Source: Immundisolibacter cernigliae
Lineage (GTDB): Bacteria; Pseudomonadota; Gammaproteobacteria; Immundisolibacterales; Immundisolibacteraceae
Direction of reading: 5' to 3'
Length of the DNA: 64,000 nucleotides
NCBI RefSeq assembly: GCF_001697225.1
Contig: NZ_CP014671.1
Coordinates: 2,046,001 to 2,110,000, forward strand
The stretch's first letter is position 1. Every line of letters begins with the position of its first letter. Under the pieces are notes generated by a model. That model had not been told where the DNA came from and did no database searches. It saw only the letters and a program-made list of their open reading frames with translations. The translations under genes were made by a program, and so were the position numbers. This document shows, piece by piece, positions 50,794 to 61,385 of the stretch.

Positions 50794-52541
50794 CCGGCGC
50801 TGCGTTTCTCCAGGCGGTACGCAAGCTGGCGGCGGCTGATGCCCAGTTGCCGGGCGGCCTGGGCAAGGTTGCCGTCCGCCTGTTCGATTGCCAGGTCGAT
50901 CAGGGTCTGTTCGGCGGCGTCCAGCGGGCCACTGTGCGTGTCCAGCAGCGGCGCCAGCCGCTCGCGCAGGTTCTCGCTGTCGTCGCGCGCCTGCGCGGCC
51001 CTGGATCGCCCGGCCAACCGGCCGCCGGCGTCGATGCCAAAGGTGGCCGGCAGCGCTCCCTGCTGCGCGGTAAACAGGTGTGAGATGCCGATCGGTTCGC
51101 CGTCGTCCGCCAGCAGCACGCCGCGCTCGATCATGTTCTCGAGCTCCCGGATGTTGCCGGGAAAGGCGTAGCTCAGGAGCGCTTCCACGGCTTCCGGCGC
51201 AAAGCTGCCCGCGGTCTTGCCGTGACGCTGGCTGAACCGATCCAGGAAGTGGCGCATCAGGAGCGGAATGTCGTCGCGCCGCTCGCGCAGCGGCGGGATG
51301 CGGACCGGAAACGTGGTCAGGCGAAAGTACAGGTCTTCCCGGAAGGTGCCCCGCGCGACGGCGTCCTTGAGGTCGACATTGGTGGCGGCCAGCAGGCGCA
51401 CGTCGACCTTGCGCGTCTGACTGTCGCCGACGCGCTCGATCTCGCCCTCCTGCAGCGCGCGCAGCAACTTGGCCTGCGCGCTCAGGGTCAGGGTGCCGAT
51501 CTCGTCCAGAAACAGCGTGCCACCGTGGGCGCGCTCGAAGCGCCCGGGGCGTGAATCCGTGGCGCCGGTGTAGGCGCCCTTGACCACGCCGAACAGTTCG
51601 GCCTCGATCAGGTTCTCCGGCAGGGCCGCGCAGTTGACCGCCACGAACGGGTGCTCGCTGCGACGGCCCATGCGGTGCAACATGCGCGCGAAGATTTCCT
51701 TGCCGACGCCGGTTTCGCCCAGGAACAGGACGGTGACGTCGGTCGGCGCGGCCTTGCCCAGCAGATGCATCGCGGCGCCGAAACCTGCGGAAATGCCCAC
51801 GACATCCACGGCCGGTCCAGTCGCGGCGGGCTCCTGCCGTGCGCCGTCGGCCGGCTTGCCAAAGCGGTTGACGAACTCCTGCGGGCGAAAGTACGGCGCC
51901 TTGCGGCGCTGGCGGTCCCATTCCTCGACGGTGCGACCGATCAGGCGGCAGTGGTCGTGGCCCATGGCGCGACATTCCACTTCGTCCACGATGATCGGCC
52001 GGCCGGCGAAGGCGCTGCTGTAACCGCTGCCATAACCGACGGCGGTCCAGCACACCGCCTCGGCGCTGACGCCAAGCGTGTTCACGTGGGTGTCGGCCTC
52101 GATCGAATCGCGCAGCAGAAACGCGCCGTAGAACGCATTGGTGACCGGATCGACCCGCAGTTCCTGCACCTCCAGCCAACCGAAGCCGCTGAGCGCGTGT
52201 ACCTGCGGGCCAACCGCGAAAGCGTCGAACAGGTCGCCTTCGGGCCGCACCCGGCGCGCCAGGGCGGCGTCTCGCGTGCCCTCGGCATAACCGACGCGCT
52301 TGAGCACGGTTCGCGCGCGCGTGAAGCCGATCGACTCGATCAGCTCCCGCCGCAGGGTGCCAAAGGCGCTGTCGCGCATCAGGATCGAGCGCTGGTCGTC
52401 AAGCCAGATCCGGCCCTCCGCGGGCGCGAAGCGCAAGCGCCGGGCCAGATCCTCGATGTCCGGGAAATGTTTGGTATCGCCCTCCCATTGGTAAACGAGG
52501 CTGGCGGAACCGGGCGGGAGATCCGACGCGGGCTTGCTCAT
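50760..52541 (-). CDS. Sigma-54-dependent activator of the XylR/DmpR type
   Basis: An enhancer-binding activator of 593 aa. The N-terminal XylR_N/V4R region (about 14-200, including [11 protein letters not shown]) senses an aromatic effector in characterised relatives. The central AAA+ domain (about 240-470) has Walker A GETGVGKE at 275-282, the sigma-54 contact loop GAYTGA at 322-327 (consensus GAFTGA), Walker B TLFLDEIG and GERxR-like residues. A Fis-like helix-turn-helix closes the protein (about 545-585). It has no aromatic-degradation operon next to it. The nearest target candidate is the sigma-54-like promoter downstream of its start, in the gap to recA. The ATG used lies 12 bases inside a TTG-initiated frame. 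Confidence 0.88.
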   Translation of the reverse strand: MSKPASDLPPGSASLVYQWEGDTKHFPDIEDLARRLRFAPAEGRIWLDDQRSILMRDSAFGTLRRELIESIGFTRARTVLKRVGYAEGTRDAALARRVRPEGDLFDAFAVGPQVHALSGFGWLEVQELRVDPVTNAFYGAFLLRDSIEADTHVNTLGVSAEAVCWTAVGYGSGYSSAFAGRPIIVDEVECRAMGHDHCRLIGRTVEEWDRQRRKAPYFRPQEFVNRFGKPADGARQEPAATGPAVDVVGISAGFGAAMHLLGKAAPTDVTVLFLGETGVGKEIFARMLHRMGRRSEHPFVAVNCAALPENLIEAELFGVVKGAYTGATDSRPGRFERAHGGTLFLDEIGTLTLSAQAKLLRALQEGEIERVGDSQTRKVDVRLLAATNVDLKDAVARGTFREDLYFRLTTFPVRIPPLRERRDDIPLLMRHFLDRFSQRHGKTAGSFAPEAVEALLSYAFPGNIRELENMIERGVLLADDGEPIGISHLFTAQQGALPATFGIDAGGRLAGRSRAAQARDDSENLRERLAPLLDTHSGPLDAAEQTLIDLAIEQADGNLAQAARQLGISRRQLAYRLEKRSAGQAQGQASIDE

Positions 52542-52549
52542 GGATGCCG

Positions 52550-52600
52550 ACAAAATTGTTAGAAGATGGGTTGAAGTCTAGGCCGGAGTGACAATTTCGT
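52550..52600. promoter_or_regulatory. Imperfect inverted repeat upstream of the sigma-54 activator gene
   Basis: ACAAAATTGT and ACAATTTCGT (51-base span) form a 10-base inverted repeat with one mismatch, directly before the activator start codon. It could be a binding site for the activator or another regulator; nothing more than the symmetry supports this. Confidence 0.25.
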
Positions 52601-52692
52601 CCATGAAAAGCGACCGATTCCTTGCGGAAGAGCCTGCCCCGACCAGGCCAGGAGATCAGCAAAACGGCTTGAACATTAACTTTGGCGGCATA

Positions 52693-52708
52693 CGGCACGT
52701 TCTCTGCT
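52693..52708 (+). promoter_or_regulatory. Possible sigma-54 promoter (-24/-12)
   Basis: CGGCACG-N4-CTGCT matches the -24/-12 consensus TGGCACG-N4-TTGCW at all but two positions and keeps the fixed GG-N10-GC spacing (GG at 52694, GC at 52706). It points rightward, away from the sigma-54 activator gene, into a gene-free stretch with hairpins and a terminator. Confidence 0.4.
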
Positions 52709-52718
52709 TAGACCGTAC

Positions 52719-52965
52719 TGCCTAAGCGGTCGTCAGGCCGTCGCCACGAAGGCGGCAGCGCGCCGATCGTCAGGACACGCCTCGGCGGGCGTGTCTTGGT
52801 GGGTCTACGCAGTCAGCCACGGATGGCATGGCTGCTGACACCGCTCATCGGCGAATCGACGGTCGGCCAGGCACCCTGGCTTCCCCCTTGCACAGGGGGT
52901 CGGCCGACAATCGGTTTGCCTCATCGGCGTTACCGGGCCGCGGGGTCACCCCGGCCCGGTTTTTT
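52719..52965 (+). ncRNA. Candidate structured small RNA
   Basis: About 245 bases between a possible sigma-54 promoter and a strong terminator with no convincing protein frame. Inverted repeats occur in a row: an 8-bp stem at 52774-52795, a stem at 52812-52839 with a bulge, and a 6-bp stem CCCCCT/AGGGGG at 52883-52899. No match to tmRNA, RNase P, 4.5S or 6S RNA is recognisable by eye. The rest of the gap to recA (52970-53162) holds nothing I can identify. Confidence 0.35.
52932..52965 (+). terminator. Strong rho-independent terminator upstream of recA
   Basis: ACCGGGCC pairs with GGCCCGGT and GGGG with CCCC (two-base bulge, three-base loop), followed by six T. There is no coding gene upstream on this strand within 400 bases, so it is a reason to suspect a non-coding transcript. 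Confidence 0.75.
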
Positions 52966-53162
52966 CCACCGCCGCCTGTCGATTTTCCGGTTCCTGCCCG
53001 TGCTACGGAGGGCAAAGTCGCCATGGACGGCGACGCGGTGGGATCCCGTTCCAAATCACTGTCCAGGGCAGTCGCCATAGGCCTTGTGTTAGGCCACCTA
53101 CTGCGCCGTGTGGAATAATGCCAGCCGGTTTTTTGCATCCGCCAGCAAGGCACGGGGACGGC

Positions 53163-54188
<1,026 letters not shown>

Positions 54189-54204
54189 AGCTTCGTGACG
54201 GGGC

Positions 54205-54666
54205 GTGGAAGATCCGGCTGAAGCGGCCCGCGCGCAGGCGCTGAAATTGCTCGCCCGGCGCGAGCACACCCGCAGTGAACTGGCTCGCAAGCTCGCCCAG
54301 CGGGGCATCGACCGGCAGCACGCCGACACTGCCCTGCAAGGCCTAATGGATGCGGGTTATCTGTCCGATACACGGTATGCGCAAGCGCGGGTGACCGAAC
54401 TGCTGCGGCGCCGCTACGGGCCGCTACGGGCACAAGCCGACTTGCGCAGCCACGGCGTGGACAGTGAGGTGATCGACCGCGTGGTCGACGTCGAGCACCC
54501 CGACTGGTATGCGGCTTGCCGCGCGGCGCATGCGCAGAAAACCGGCCGCCAAACCACGGCAACCCTGGCGGAACGCGCCCGCCAGCAACGCCAGCTGCAG
54601 GCCCGAGGTTTCACCAGTTCGCAGATTCGCGCAGCCCTGACAAACGTCACCGACGACGACGCATGA
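54205..54666 (+). CDS. recX: Regulatory protein RecX
   Basis: Inhibits RecA filament extension. It has 153 aa, with three-helix repeats: [48 protein letters not shown] and [14 protein letters not shown]. It starts at GTG. Its stop overlaps the alaS ATG (ATGA). A 10-base perfect tandem repeat lies within. Confidence 0.93.
   Translation: MEDPAEAARAQALKLLARREHTRSELARKLAQRGIDRQHADTALQGLMDAGYLSDTRYAQARVTELLRRRYGPLRAQADLRSHGVDSEVIDRVVDVEHPDWYAACRAAHAQKTGRQTTATLAERARQQRQLQARGFTSSQIRAALTNVTDDDA
54411..54430 (+). repeat. Two-copy tandem 10-mer in recX
   Basis: CCGCTACGGG occurs twice in direct succession within recX. The reading frame is intact and the encoded residues fit the family, so this is probably coincidental. 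Gain or loss of one copy would shift the frame. Confidence 0.6.
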
Positions 54667-57278
54667 AAAGCACCGACATCCGCCGCAGTTTTCTGAACTT
54701 CTTCGCCAGCCATGGGCACCAGGAGGTGGCTTCCAGCTCCCTGGTGCCGCACGGGGACGCGACGCTGCTGTTCACCAACGCTGGCATGGTGCAGTTCAAG
54801 GACGTGTTCCTGGGTCTCGAACAGCGCCCGTACCGGCGCGCGGCGTCGGCGCAGCGCTGCGTGCGCGCCGGCGGAAAGCACAACGATCTGGACAACGTGG
54901 GCTATACGGCGCGCCACCACACGTTCTTCGAGATGCTGGGCAACTTCAGCTTCGGCGATTACTTCAAGCGCGATGCCATCCGCTTTGCCTGGAGCTTTCT
55001 GACCGAGGTGCTGCGCCTGCCGGCCGAGCGGCTGTGGGTCACCATCCACCCCGAGGACGACGAAGCTGCCGACATCTGGCTGGGCGAGATTGGTGTTCCG
55101 GAAGCCCGCTTCCGGCGCATTCCAGGCGACGACAATTTCTGGTCCATGGGCGACATCGGCCCGTGCGGGCCGTGCACCGAGATTTTCTACGATCACGGCC
55201 CGGGCATCGCCGGCGGCCCGCCCGGCTCGCCGGACGCCGACGGCGATCGCTACATCGAGATCTGGAACCTGGTCTTCATGCAGTACGAGCGCCTGACCGA
55301 CGGCAGCCTCAAGCCTCTGCCCAAGCCCTCGGTCGATACCGGCATGGGCCTGGAGCGCCTGGCGGCGGTGCTGCAGGGCGTGCACGACAACTACGACACG
55401 GACATTTTTCGCGGCCTGATCGACGCGGCGGCGCAGGTGATCGGCACCGACGACCTGGCCTCCCGCTCGCTGCGGGTGATTGCGGACCACATCCGCTCGT
55501 GCGCGTTCCTGATCGCCGACGGCGTGTTGCCCAGCAACGAAGGCCGCGGCTACGTGCTGCGGCGCATCATCCGCCGCGCCGTGCGCCACGGTGCGCGCCT
55601 GGGCGCCAGCGGGCCGTTCTTCCACCGCCTGGTGGCACCCCTGGTGCGCGAGATGGGCGGTGCCTATCCGGAGCTGACGCAGGCGCAGCCGGCCGTTGAA
55701 GCGGCCCTGCTGGAAGAGGAGGAGCGCTTTGCCCAGACCCTGTCGCACGGCCTGGCCATCCTGGAGCGGGACATGCAGGGCCTGGAGGGCCGGTGCATTC
55801 CGGGCGAGACCGTGTTTCGCCTGTACGACACCTACGGTTTTCCGGTCGACCTGACCGCTGACATTGCCCGTGAGCGAGGCCTGGAAATCGACCTGGACGG
55901 CTTCGAGCAGGCCATGGCGCAGCAGCGCGAACGGGCCCGGGCTGCCAGTACCTTTAATCTCGCCAGTGTCGCTGAGCTCCACTCCTTCATGGAGATGGAA
56001 GTGGTTTGGACGCAGGACTTCTGCGGCTACAAAAACGACGAAGTCCTTGCTCGCGTGAGGGATTTGTTCGTGGATGGACAGCGTGTGTCGAGCATTACGG
56101 CCGGCCAGCAGGCCACCGTAACCCTGAACCCGACGCCGTTTTATGCGGAATCGGGTGGGCAAGTGGGCGACCAGGGACAGCTTGAAGGTCCGGCCGGCGT
56201 GTTCAATGTCGCCGACACGCGAAAGGCTGGCGACAAGCACCTTCACATTGGAGTCCTCCGGACGGGCACGCTTGCTGAGGGTGACGAAGTCACGGCCCGC
56301 GTAGACGTCGCCCGACGCACGCGCATCCGTGCCAACCATTCCGCGACGCACCTGCTGCACGCCGCGCTGCGCCAGGTGCTCGGGCCACACGTGACGCAGA
56401 AAGGCTCGCTGGTCGATGCCGAACGCCTGCGCTTTGACTTCTCTCACGGCAAGCCGCTGACCGCTGGTGAGCTGCGTGCCATCGAGGATCTGGTCAACGC
56501 CCAGGTGCGCGCCAACAGTGAAGCGCAGGTTCAGGAAATGGCGCTGGCCGAGGCCCAGCAGGCCGGTGCGATGGCGCTGTTCGGTGAGAAATACGGCGAG
56601 CGGGTGCGCGTGCTGCGCCTCGGGGATTTCTCGGTCGAGCTGTGCGGCGGCACCCACGTGAGGCGCGCCGGCGACATTGGTCTGGTCAAGATCATCGCCG
56701 AATCGGCGGTGGCCGCTGGCGTGCGGCGCATCGAGGCGGTGGCCGGCGAAGGCGCCATGGCCTGGCTGGCCCAGGCGCAGGAGCGCCTGCGCAGTGTGGC
56801 CGCGGCCCTGCAGACCGGCGAAGCCGAGCTGCTCGACAAGCTTGACCAGGTTTTGCAGCGCCAGCGTGAGCTGGACAAGGAGCTCGAACGCCTGCGCGGC
56901 AAGCTTGCCAATCAGGCCGGCGACAGTCTGACCGGGCAGGCGGTGGAAGTGGCCGGCGTGCAGGTGCTGGCGGCGCAGGTGGAGGCCATGGACGCCAAGG
57001 CCCTGCGCGATCTGGCCGACCAGTTGCGTCAGAAGCTCGGCAGCGCGGTGCTGCTGCTGGCGAGTGTCGACAGCGGCAAGGTCAGCTTGGTGGCTGCCGT
57101 AACGGCCGATCTGACCGCCCGCCTCAAGGCCGGCGAACTGGTCAATGCGGTCGCCAGTCAGGTCGGCGGCAAGGGTGGCGGCCGACCTGACATGGCGATG
57201 GCCGGTGGCGATCGACCGGACGCCCTGCCGCAAGCGCTGGCCGGCGTGGTGGACTGGGTCCGCCAGCGCCTTGCCTGA
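54663..57278 (+). CDS. alaS: Alanyl-tRNA synthetase
   Basis: Charges tRNA-Ala and edits mischarged Ser/Gly. It has 871 aa: a class II catalytic core ([32 protein letters not shown]), the tRNA-recognition helices, an editing domain with zinc-type residues ([12 protein letters not shown] and CGGTH), then a DHHA1-type C-terminus ([15 protein letters not shown]). Full length. A stretch of about 55.93-56.33 kb uses more AT-rich codons than the rest of the gene. Confidence 0.97.
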   Translation: MKSTDIRRSFLNFFASHGHQEVASSSLVPHGDATLLFTNAGMVQFKDVFLGLEQRPYRRAASAQRCVRAGGKHNDLDNVGYTARHHTFFEMLGNFSFGDYFKRDAIRFAWSFLTEVLRLPAERLWVTIHPEDDEAADIWLGEIGVPEARFRRIPGDDNFWSMGDIGPCGPCTEIFYDHGPGIAGGPPGSPDADGDRYIEIWNLVFMQYERLTDGSLKPLPKPSVDTGMGLERLAAVLQGVHDNYDTDIFRGLIDAAAQVIGTDDLASRSLRVIADHIRSCAFLIADGVLPSNEGRGYVLRRIIRRAVRHGARLGASGPFFHRLVAPLVREMGGAYPELTQAQPAVEAALLEEEERFAQTLSHGLAILERDMQGLEGRCIPGETVFRLYDTYGFPVDLTADIARERGLEIDLDGFEQAMAQQRERARAASTFNLASVAELHSFMEMEVVWTQDFCGYKNDEVLARVRDLFVDGQRVSSITAGQQATVTLNPTPFYAESGGQVGDQGQLEGPAGVFNVADTRKAGDKHLHIGVLRTGTLAEGDEVTARVDVARRTRIRANHSATHLLHAALRQVLGPHVTQKGSLVDAERLRFDFSHGKPLTAGELRAIEDLVNAQVRANSEAQVQEMALAEAQQAGAMALFGEKYGERVRVLRLGDFSVELCGGTHVRRAGDIGLVKIIAESAVAAGVRRIEAVAGEGAMAWLAQAQERLRSVAAALQTGEAELLDKLDQVLQRQRELDKELERLRGKLANQAGDSLTGQAVEVAGVQVLAAQVEAMDAKALRDLADQLRQKLGSAVLLLASVDSGKVSLVAAVTADLTARLKAGELVNAVASQVGGKGGGRPDMAMAGGDRPDALPQALAGVVDWVRQRLA

Positions 57279-57320
57279 CGCGGCATATTTTTCAACCCAT
57301 TCCGAGGAGCAAGACAGGCA

Positions 57321-58544
57321 ATGGCCCTGATCGTGCAAAAGTACGGCGGGACGTCCATGGGCAGCCCCGAGCGCATCGGCGCCGTGGCGGACCGCGTCGG
57401 GCGGGCGCGCGCCGAAGGCCACCAGGTGGTGGTGGTGGTGTCCGCCATGTCGGGCGAAACCGACCGCCTGATCAAACTCGCCAAATCCATCAGCGCCCGG
57501 CCGCCGGCCCGTGAAATGGACGTGCTGCTGGCCACCGGCGAGCAGGCGTCGATCGCGCTGCTGGCCATGGCGCTGGCCGAGCGCGGCGTGCCGGCGCGCT
57601 CGTTCACCGGCGCGCAGGTGCACATCCTGACCGACAGCGCGCACAGCAAGGCGCGCATCCTGGACATCGACGACCGCCGCCTGCGCGCCAGCCTCGACGC
57701 CGGAGAAGTGGCGGTGGTGGCCGGCTTTCAGGGCGTGGATCAGGACGGCAGCATCACCACCCTGGGCCGCGGCGGTTCCGACACCACAGCCGTCGCGCTG
57801 GCGGCGGCGCTCAAGGCCGACGAGTGCCAGATCTACACCGACGTCGACGGCGTCTACACCACCGACCCGCGCGTCGAGCCGCGCGCCCGGCGCCTGGATC
57901 GCATCACCTTCGAGGAAATGCTCGAAATGGCTAGTCTGGGCGCCAAGGTGCTGCAGATTCGTTCGGTGGAATTCGCCGGCAAATACAAGGTCCCGCTGCG
58001 CGTGCTGTCGAGCTTCGCGGATGGCCCCGGCACACTGATCACCCTGGAGGAACGCGGCGTGGAAGACCCCCTCATTTCCGGTATTGCCTTCAACCGCGAC
58101 GAGGCGCAGATCACCGTCGCCGGCATTCCGGACCGGCCGGGCGTGGCCTCGGCCATCTTTGGTCCGATCGCCAGGGCCAACATCGAGGTGGACGTCATCG
58201 TGCAGAGCATCGGCCAGGACGGCCTGACCACGATGAGCTTCACCGTGCATCGCAACGAGTACCCGGCGGCCATGTCCCTGCTGGGCGGGATCGCCGCCGA
58301 GCTGGGCGCGCGCAGCGTCGGCGGCGATGACCAGATCGCCAAGATCTCGCTGGTCGGCGTCGGCATGCGTTCGCACGCCGGGGTGGCGGCGACCATGTTC
58401 GACGCGCTGGCCGCCGAGGGCATCAATATCCGCATGATCTCGACCTCGGAGATCAAGATTTCGGTCATCGTGGACGAGAAATACGTCGAGCTGGCCGTGC
58501 GCACCCTGCATGAGGCCTTTGGCCTGGCAAGTCCTGCGGTTTAA
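57321..58544 (+). CDS. lysC: Aspartate kinase
   Basis: First step of the aspartate pathway to lysine, threonine and methionine. It has 407 aa, with KYGGTS at 7-12, GRGGSDTTAVALAAALKADEC and the two ACT domains (from about 262), which bind the feedback amino acid. Alone, without a homoserine dehydrogenase fusion. The alaS-lysC-csrA order is the standard one. Confidence 0.96.
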   Translation: MALIVQKYGGTSMGSPERIGAVADRVGRARAEGHQVVVVVSAMSGETDRLIKLAKSISARPPAREMDVLLATGEQASIALLAMALAERGVPARSFTGAQVHILTDSAHSKARILDIDDRRLRASLDAGEVAVVAGFQGVDQDGSITTLGRGGSDTTAVALAAALKADECQIYTDVDGVYTTDPRVEPRARRLDRITFEEMLEMASLGAKVLQIRSVEFAGKYKVPLRVLSSFADGPGTLITLEERGVEDPLISGIAFNRDEAQITVAGIPDRPGVASAIFGPIARANIEVDVIVQSIGQDGLTTMSFTVHRNEYPAAMSLLGGIAAELGARSVGGDDQIAKISLVGVGMRSHAGVAATMFDALAAEGINIRMISTSEIKISVIVDEKYVELAVRTLHEAFGLASPAV

Positions 58545-58655
58545 AAAACTAAACGTTTGTGTTGCAATGCCCCGCGACGGGGCTGCCTGCGCCGAACACA
58601 GGCCGTAGGGTCGATGGGATGACCCGTGACCGTCGGGAACCGATAGGGGGTGATC

Positions 58656-58856
58656 ATGCTGATTCTTACGCGCCGGGCCGGCGAAACACTGATGATCGGC
58701 GACGGCATCGAAATCACGGTACTGGGCACCAAGGGCAACCAGGTGCGCCTGGGGGTCAAGGCGCCGCGCGACGTGCCGGTGCACCGGGCTGAAATCTACG
58801 AGCGCATCCAGCAGGAACGCGTCGAGTCGACGACCGAGCTGGCCGAACAGGGCTGA
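58656..58856 (+). CDS. csrA: Carbon storage regulator CsrA
   Basis: A post-transcriptional regulator that binds GGA motifs in mRNA leaders. It has 66 aa, beginning [20 protein letters not shown] and ending [18 protein letters not shown], both RNA-contacting strands intact. AGGGGG lies before the ATG. The rpoE leader in this window contains a GGGAGA ribosome site, a possible target. The 110 bases before it include a GCCCCG/CGGGGC hairpin. Confidence 0.97.
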   Translation: MLILTRRAGETLMIGDGIEITVLGTKGNQVRLGVKAPRDVPVHRAEIYERIQQERVESTTELAEQG

Positions 58857-58861
58857 ACGCT

Positions 58862-58890
58862 TTGCGCCGGCCCGGGGAAGCGGGTATTCT
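58862..58890 (+). promoter_or_regulatory. Sigma-70 promoter of tRNA-Ser
   Basis: TTGCGC, 17-base spacer, TATTCT, followed by the GC-rich discriminator GCGCGCCC, typical of ppGpp/DksA-regulated stable-RNA promoters. It starts six bases after the csrA stop and ends 12 bases before the tRNA. Confidence 0.55.
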
Positions 58891-58902
58891 GCGCGCCCTC
58901 CC

Positions 58903-58996
58903 GGAGAGATGGCCGAGTCGGCTGAAGGCGCTCCCCTGCTAAGGGAGTATGGGGTCAAAAGCCCCATCGAGGGTTCGAATCCCTCTCTCTCCGCCA
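58903..58996 (+). tRNA. tRNA-Ser (anticodon GCT)
   Basis: A class II tRNA with a long variable arm. Acceptor GGAGAGA pairs with TCTCTCC, the anticodon stem CTCCC/GGGAG encloses CTGCTAA (anticodon GCT), and GGTTCGAAT is in the T arm. The CCA end is encoded. Reads AGC/AGU. Confidence 0.97.
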
Positions 58997-59006
58997 TCGT
59001 TTCTGG

Positions 59007-59036
59007 TTGACAGCGCAGGCTGCAAATCGCGATAAT
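59007..59036 (+). promoter_or_regulatory. Sigma-70 promoter of tRNA-Arg
   Basis: TTGACA, 18-base spacer, GATAAT, 12 bases before the tRNA: close to consensus. It starts 10 bases after the tRNA-Ser gene, so tRNA-Arg has its own promoter. Confidence 0.7.
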
Positions 59037-59048
59037 TGCTCGCTTCGC

Positions 59049-59125
59049 GCGCCCGTAGCTCAGTTGGATAGAGTACCTGGCTACGAACCAGGCGGTCGGG
59101 AGTTCGAATCTCTCCGGGCGCGCCA
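59049..59125 (+). tRNA. tRNA-Arg (anticodon ACG)
   Basis: Acceptor GCGCCCG pairs with CGGGCGC, anticodon stem CCTGG/CCAGG with loop CTACGAA (anticodon ACG, with A34 normally deaminated to inosine), T arm GTTCGAATC, encoded CCA. Reads CGU/CGC/CGA. Confidence 0.97.
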
Positions 59126-59141
59126 TTCAGAAGACACGAAA

Positions 59142-59172
59142 AGCCCGGACGGCGCGCCGCCCGGGCTTTTTT
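59142..59172 (+). terminator. Rho-independent terminator after tRNA-Arg
   Basis: AGCCCGG pairs with CCGGGCT around a GC-rich loop and is followed by six T; it ends the tRNA transcript. Confidence 0.85.
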
Positions 59173-59304
59173 GTGCGCCCCACCACGCAGACCCGCAGTC
59201 TCGATGGGTATCGGCCCAACAAGAATATTCGCTGAAAACTGCTGGTCCACCGATGAAGGCGCGAGCGCCTCACCAGAACCATGCCCGGTGACCGATAAAC
59301 CGAT

Positions 59305-60090
59305 GTGAGCAAGGCATCCCGATTCGAAAGCTTGCCGGCCTGGGCGGCCATGCTCGCCGCCGCGGGACTGGACCGGTTTCAGGCCTGGTGGACACTGCGC
59401 CTGGACGAGGTGGAAGCCGGCAACCGGCAACGCGGGGGTTGGAGTTCGGTGTGTCGCCACCATCTGGCGCCGGACATCGGGGTATTCGTCAAGCGCCAGC
59501 AGGACCATGTATTTCGCAGCGCACGGCATCCGCTGCGCGGTCGACTCACCGCCGAGCGCGAGTTTCGCATTCTGCTGCGCTGTCGGGCCGCTGGTATCCC
59601 GGTGGCGGAACCGGTGCTTTTCGCGACGCAGCCGGTCGATGGCCACCAACGCGGCGTTCTGGTGACGCGCGAGCTGGCCGGTTATCGGCCGCTCGACGAG
59701 CTGACCGCGCAGTGGCAAGAAACCGGCTGGCCGCAGCGGCGGCAGCGTCAGCGCGTACTGCAGGCGGTGGCCGCCGTGGTCCGGCGCCTGCACGCCATGC
59801 ATCTTGAGCACAACTGCCTCTACCCGAAGCACATCATGATCAACATGGACTGGCTCGCGCAGCAGGACGCCACGCCCGCCGCGCCGGTGGCCTTGATCGA
59901 CCTGGAAAAATGCAAATGGCGCCTGCGCCGTGTCGACTGCGCGAGGCGGGATCTGGACAGCCTGAATCGCCGCAGCCCGGGCTGGTCGCGGGTCGACCGG
60001 CGACGGTTCATCGGCTATTACCTGGCCGCGGGACGGCATCTGCAAGGACCGGACGCGCGCTTGTGGCACTGGCTCGCCCGGCGCGGCTGA
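59305..60090 (+). CDS. InaA/lipopolysaccharide-kinase-like protein
   Basis: A 261-aa protein of the InaA/WaaP/Kdo-kinase fold. It has HPLRGRLTAEREFRILLRC (nucleotide-proximal region), ELAGYRPLDEL, HAMHLEHNCLYPKHIMI (catalytic loop with conserved His/Asn-like residues) and LIDLEKCKWR (metal Asp). It may phosphorylate lipopolysaccharide core sugars or an unknown substrate. Starts at GTG. The 130 bases upstream hold no other gene. Confidence 0.78.
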   Translation: MSKASRFESLPAWAAMLAAAGLDRFQAWWTLRLDEVEAGNRQRGGWSSVCRHHLAPDIGVFVKRQQDHVFRSARHPLRGRLTAEREFRILLRCRAAGIPVAEPVLFATQPVDGHQRGVLVTRELAGYRPLDELTAQWQETGWPQRRQRQRVLQAVAAVVRRLHAMHLEHNCLYPKHIMINMDWLAQQDATPAAPVALIDLEKCKWRLRRVDCARRDLDSLNRRSPGWSRVDRRRFIGYYLAAGRHLQGPDARLWHWLARRG

Positions 60091-60118
60091 ACGCGCCGCT
60101 CGGGCCGCGCCCGCCGGC

Positions 60119-61084
60119 TTACGGCTCCAGCGCGTACGGCAGCGGCAAACGATGCAGCGCCTCGCCGCTGGCCAGGCGCAGCGCGCCGTCGGCCGCCGTC
60201 ACCTGTACCACGGCCAGCAGCCGGCAGCCGGAGCGGTCGGCCGCCTGCGCATCGACCACGTTGCCGACCTCCCGACCGTCCGCGTCCTGCAACGGCGTAC
60301 CCGGCGCCGGCGGGCTGCCGGCGGCGCCCAGGCGATACATGCGCCGCGAGGCTTTGCCCAGGTAGTGCATCCGGGCCACGATTTCCTGCCCCGGGTAGCA
60401 GCCCTTGCGAAAACTGACGCCGTCCACCAACTCGAGGTTCACCATTTGCGGCACGAAGGCTTCCAGCGTCGGCGCGTAGATGCTCGGTAGGCCAGCGTCG
60501 ATATCCAGCAAACGCCAGACCGATGCCGGCGCCGGGCGAGCGCTGGCCGACAAGGCCGCCCACAGCGCCGGTGCCGCCTCATCACCGACGCACACCAGAA
60601 ACCGCTCTGGCGATCCGGGCCAGCGCAGCGCGGTCACCGTTTGCTGCTGCGCGACGGCGTTGAGCGCGCCCGGCACGGCCAGCCCGGCCTGGGCCAGGCA
60701 AGCGGCCGCGCCCTCGCCCGCCACGCCGAGCAAGGTGAGGTCTGCGCGCAGGGCCAGCGTCGCCCGGCTGCGCAGCACGAACATGCGCAGGCGCTTGAGC
60801 ACCGCTTCGGCCGTGTCGGCCGGCAGGCACAGCTGCCAGTCCTCGCCGGCTTGCCACAGCCGCGGCAGTGCATACAAACGCCCCTTGGCGTTGCAGTACC
60901 CGGCCAGCAGGCTCGCGCCGGGCGCCAGGCCCTGCACGTCGTTGCTGAGCTGGCCGTGCAAAAAGGCGGTGGCGTCGGTACCGCTGGCTTCGATCACGGC
61001 CAGATGCGTCAGGGGCATCAGCACGCATTCGCCAGGCGCTGGCGCGCACGGGTCGGCTTCCGGTAGAACGGGCATCCAGACCAC
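60119..61084 (-). CDS. ygfZ: Folate-binding protein YgfZ (Fe-S/tRNA modification factor)
   Basis: A tetrahydrofolate-binding GcvT-like protein supporting Fe-S enzymes such as MiaB. The 321-aa protein carries the hallmark KGCYPGQEIVARMHYLGK near 227-244, with the conserved Cys. It starts at GTG with GGAGG seven bases upstream; an ATG nine bases later is possible. It is divergent from sdhE, with 64 bases between, the usual layout. Confidence 0.93.
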   Translation of the reverse strand: MVWMPVLPEADPCAPAPGECVLMPLTHLAVIEASGTDATAFLHGQLSNDVQGLAPGASLLAGYCNAKGRLYALPRLWQAGEDWQLCLPADTAEAVLKRLRMFVLRSRATLALRADLTLLGVAGEGAAACLAQAGLAVPGALNAVAQQQTVTALRWPGSPERFLVCVGDEAAPALWAALSASARPAPASVWRLLDIDAGLPSIYAPTLEAFVPQMVNLELVDGVSFRKGCYPGQEIVARMHYLGKASRRMYRLGAAGSPPAPGTPLQDADGREVGNVVDAQAADRSGCRLLAVVQVTAADGALRLASGEALHRLPLPYALEP

Positions 61085-61148
61085 GACTAGACCTCCACGG
61101 GCAAACGCCCTGCGAGCGATTGTTCAGACAGAAAACGGAACCTGAAAC

Positions 61149-61385
61149 ATGCTCAGCGATTCTACGTTGCGCTGGCGCTGCCGCCGCGGCAAGAAGGAAC
61201 TCGACCTCCTGCTGGCGCGCTTTCTGGACCGCCACCTGGCCGGCCTGGAGCCGGCCCAGCGGGCGGCCCTGGAGCGCCTGCTGGCACTCGAGGACGACGA
61301 CCTGCTCGACCTGGTGCTCGGTCGCACGCCGGCGGCGGACGCCGACACCGCCGCCGTGCTGGTCAGGCTCGGCGGCCATGCATGA
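61149..61385 (+). CDS. sdhE: Succinate dehydrogenase FAD assembly factor SdhE
   Basis: Promotes covalent FAD attachment to SdhA. The 78-aa helical protein has the RGxxE motif at 13-17 (RGKKE), followed by ELDLLLARFLDRHLAG. It overlaps ygfX by 8 bases. Its partner SdhA is encoded at 16-18 kb. Confidence 0.93.
   Translation: MLSDSTLRWRCRRGKKELDLLLARFLDRHLAGLEPAQRAALERLLALEDDDLLDLVLGRTPAADADTAAVLVRLGGHA

Noticed and set aside
52828..53118. Plus-strand frame of 96 codons before recA
   Set aside because: It reads through the strong terminator at 52932-52965 and shows no family motif.
52966..53162. LexA (SOS) box upstream of recA
   Set aside because: CTGT-N8-ACAG is not present; CTGTCCAGGGCAG was considered but has the wrong spacing. 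A different LexA motif cannot be excluded.
54414..59126. A 1570-codon open frame on the minus strand across recX, alaS, lysC, csrA and both tRNAs
   Set aside because: It is antisense to well-recognised genes and tRNAs; long open antisense frames are expected in GC-rich coding DNA and its translation shows no family motif.
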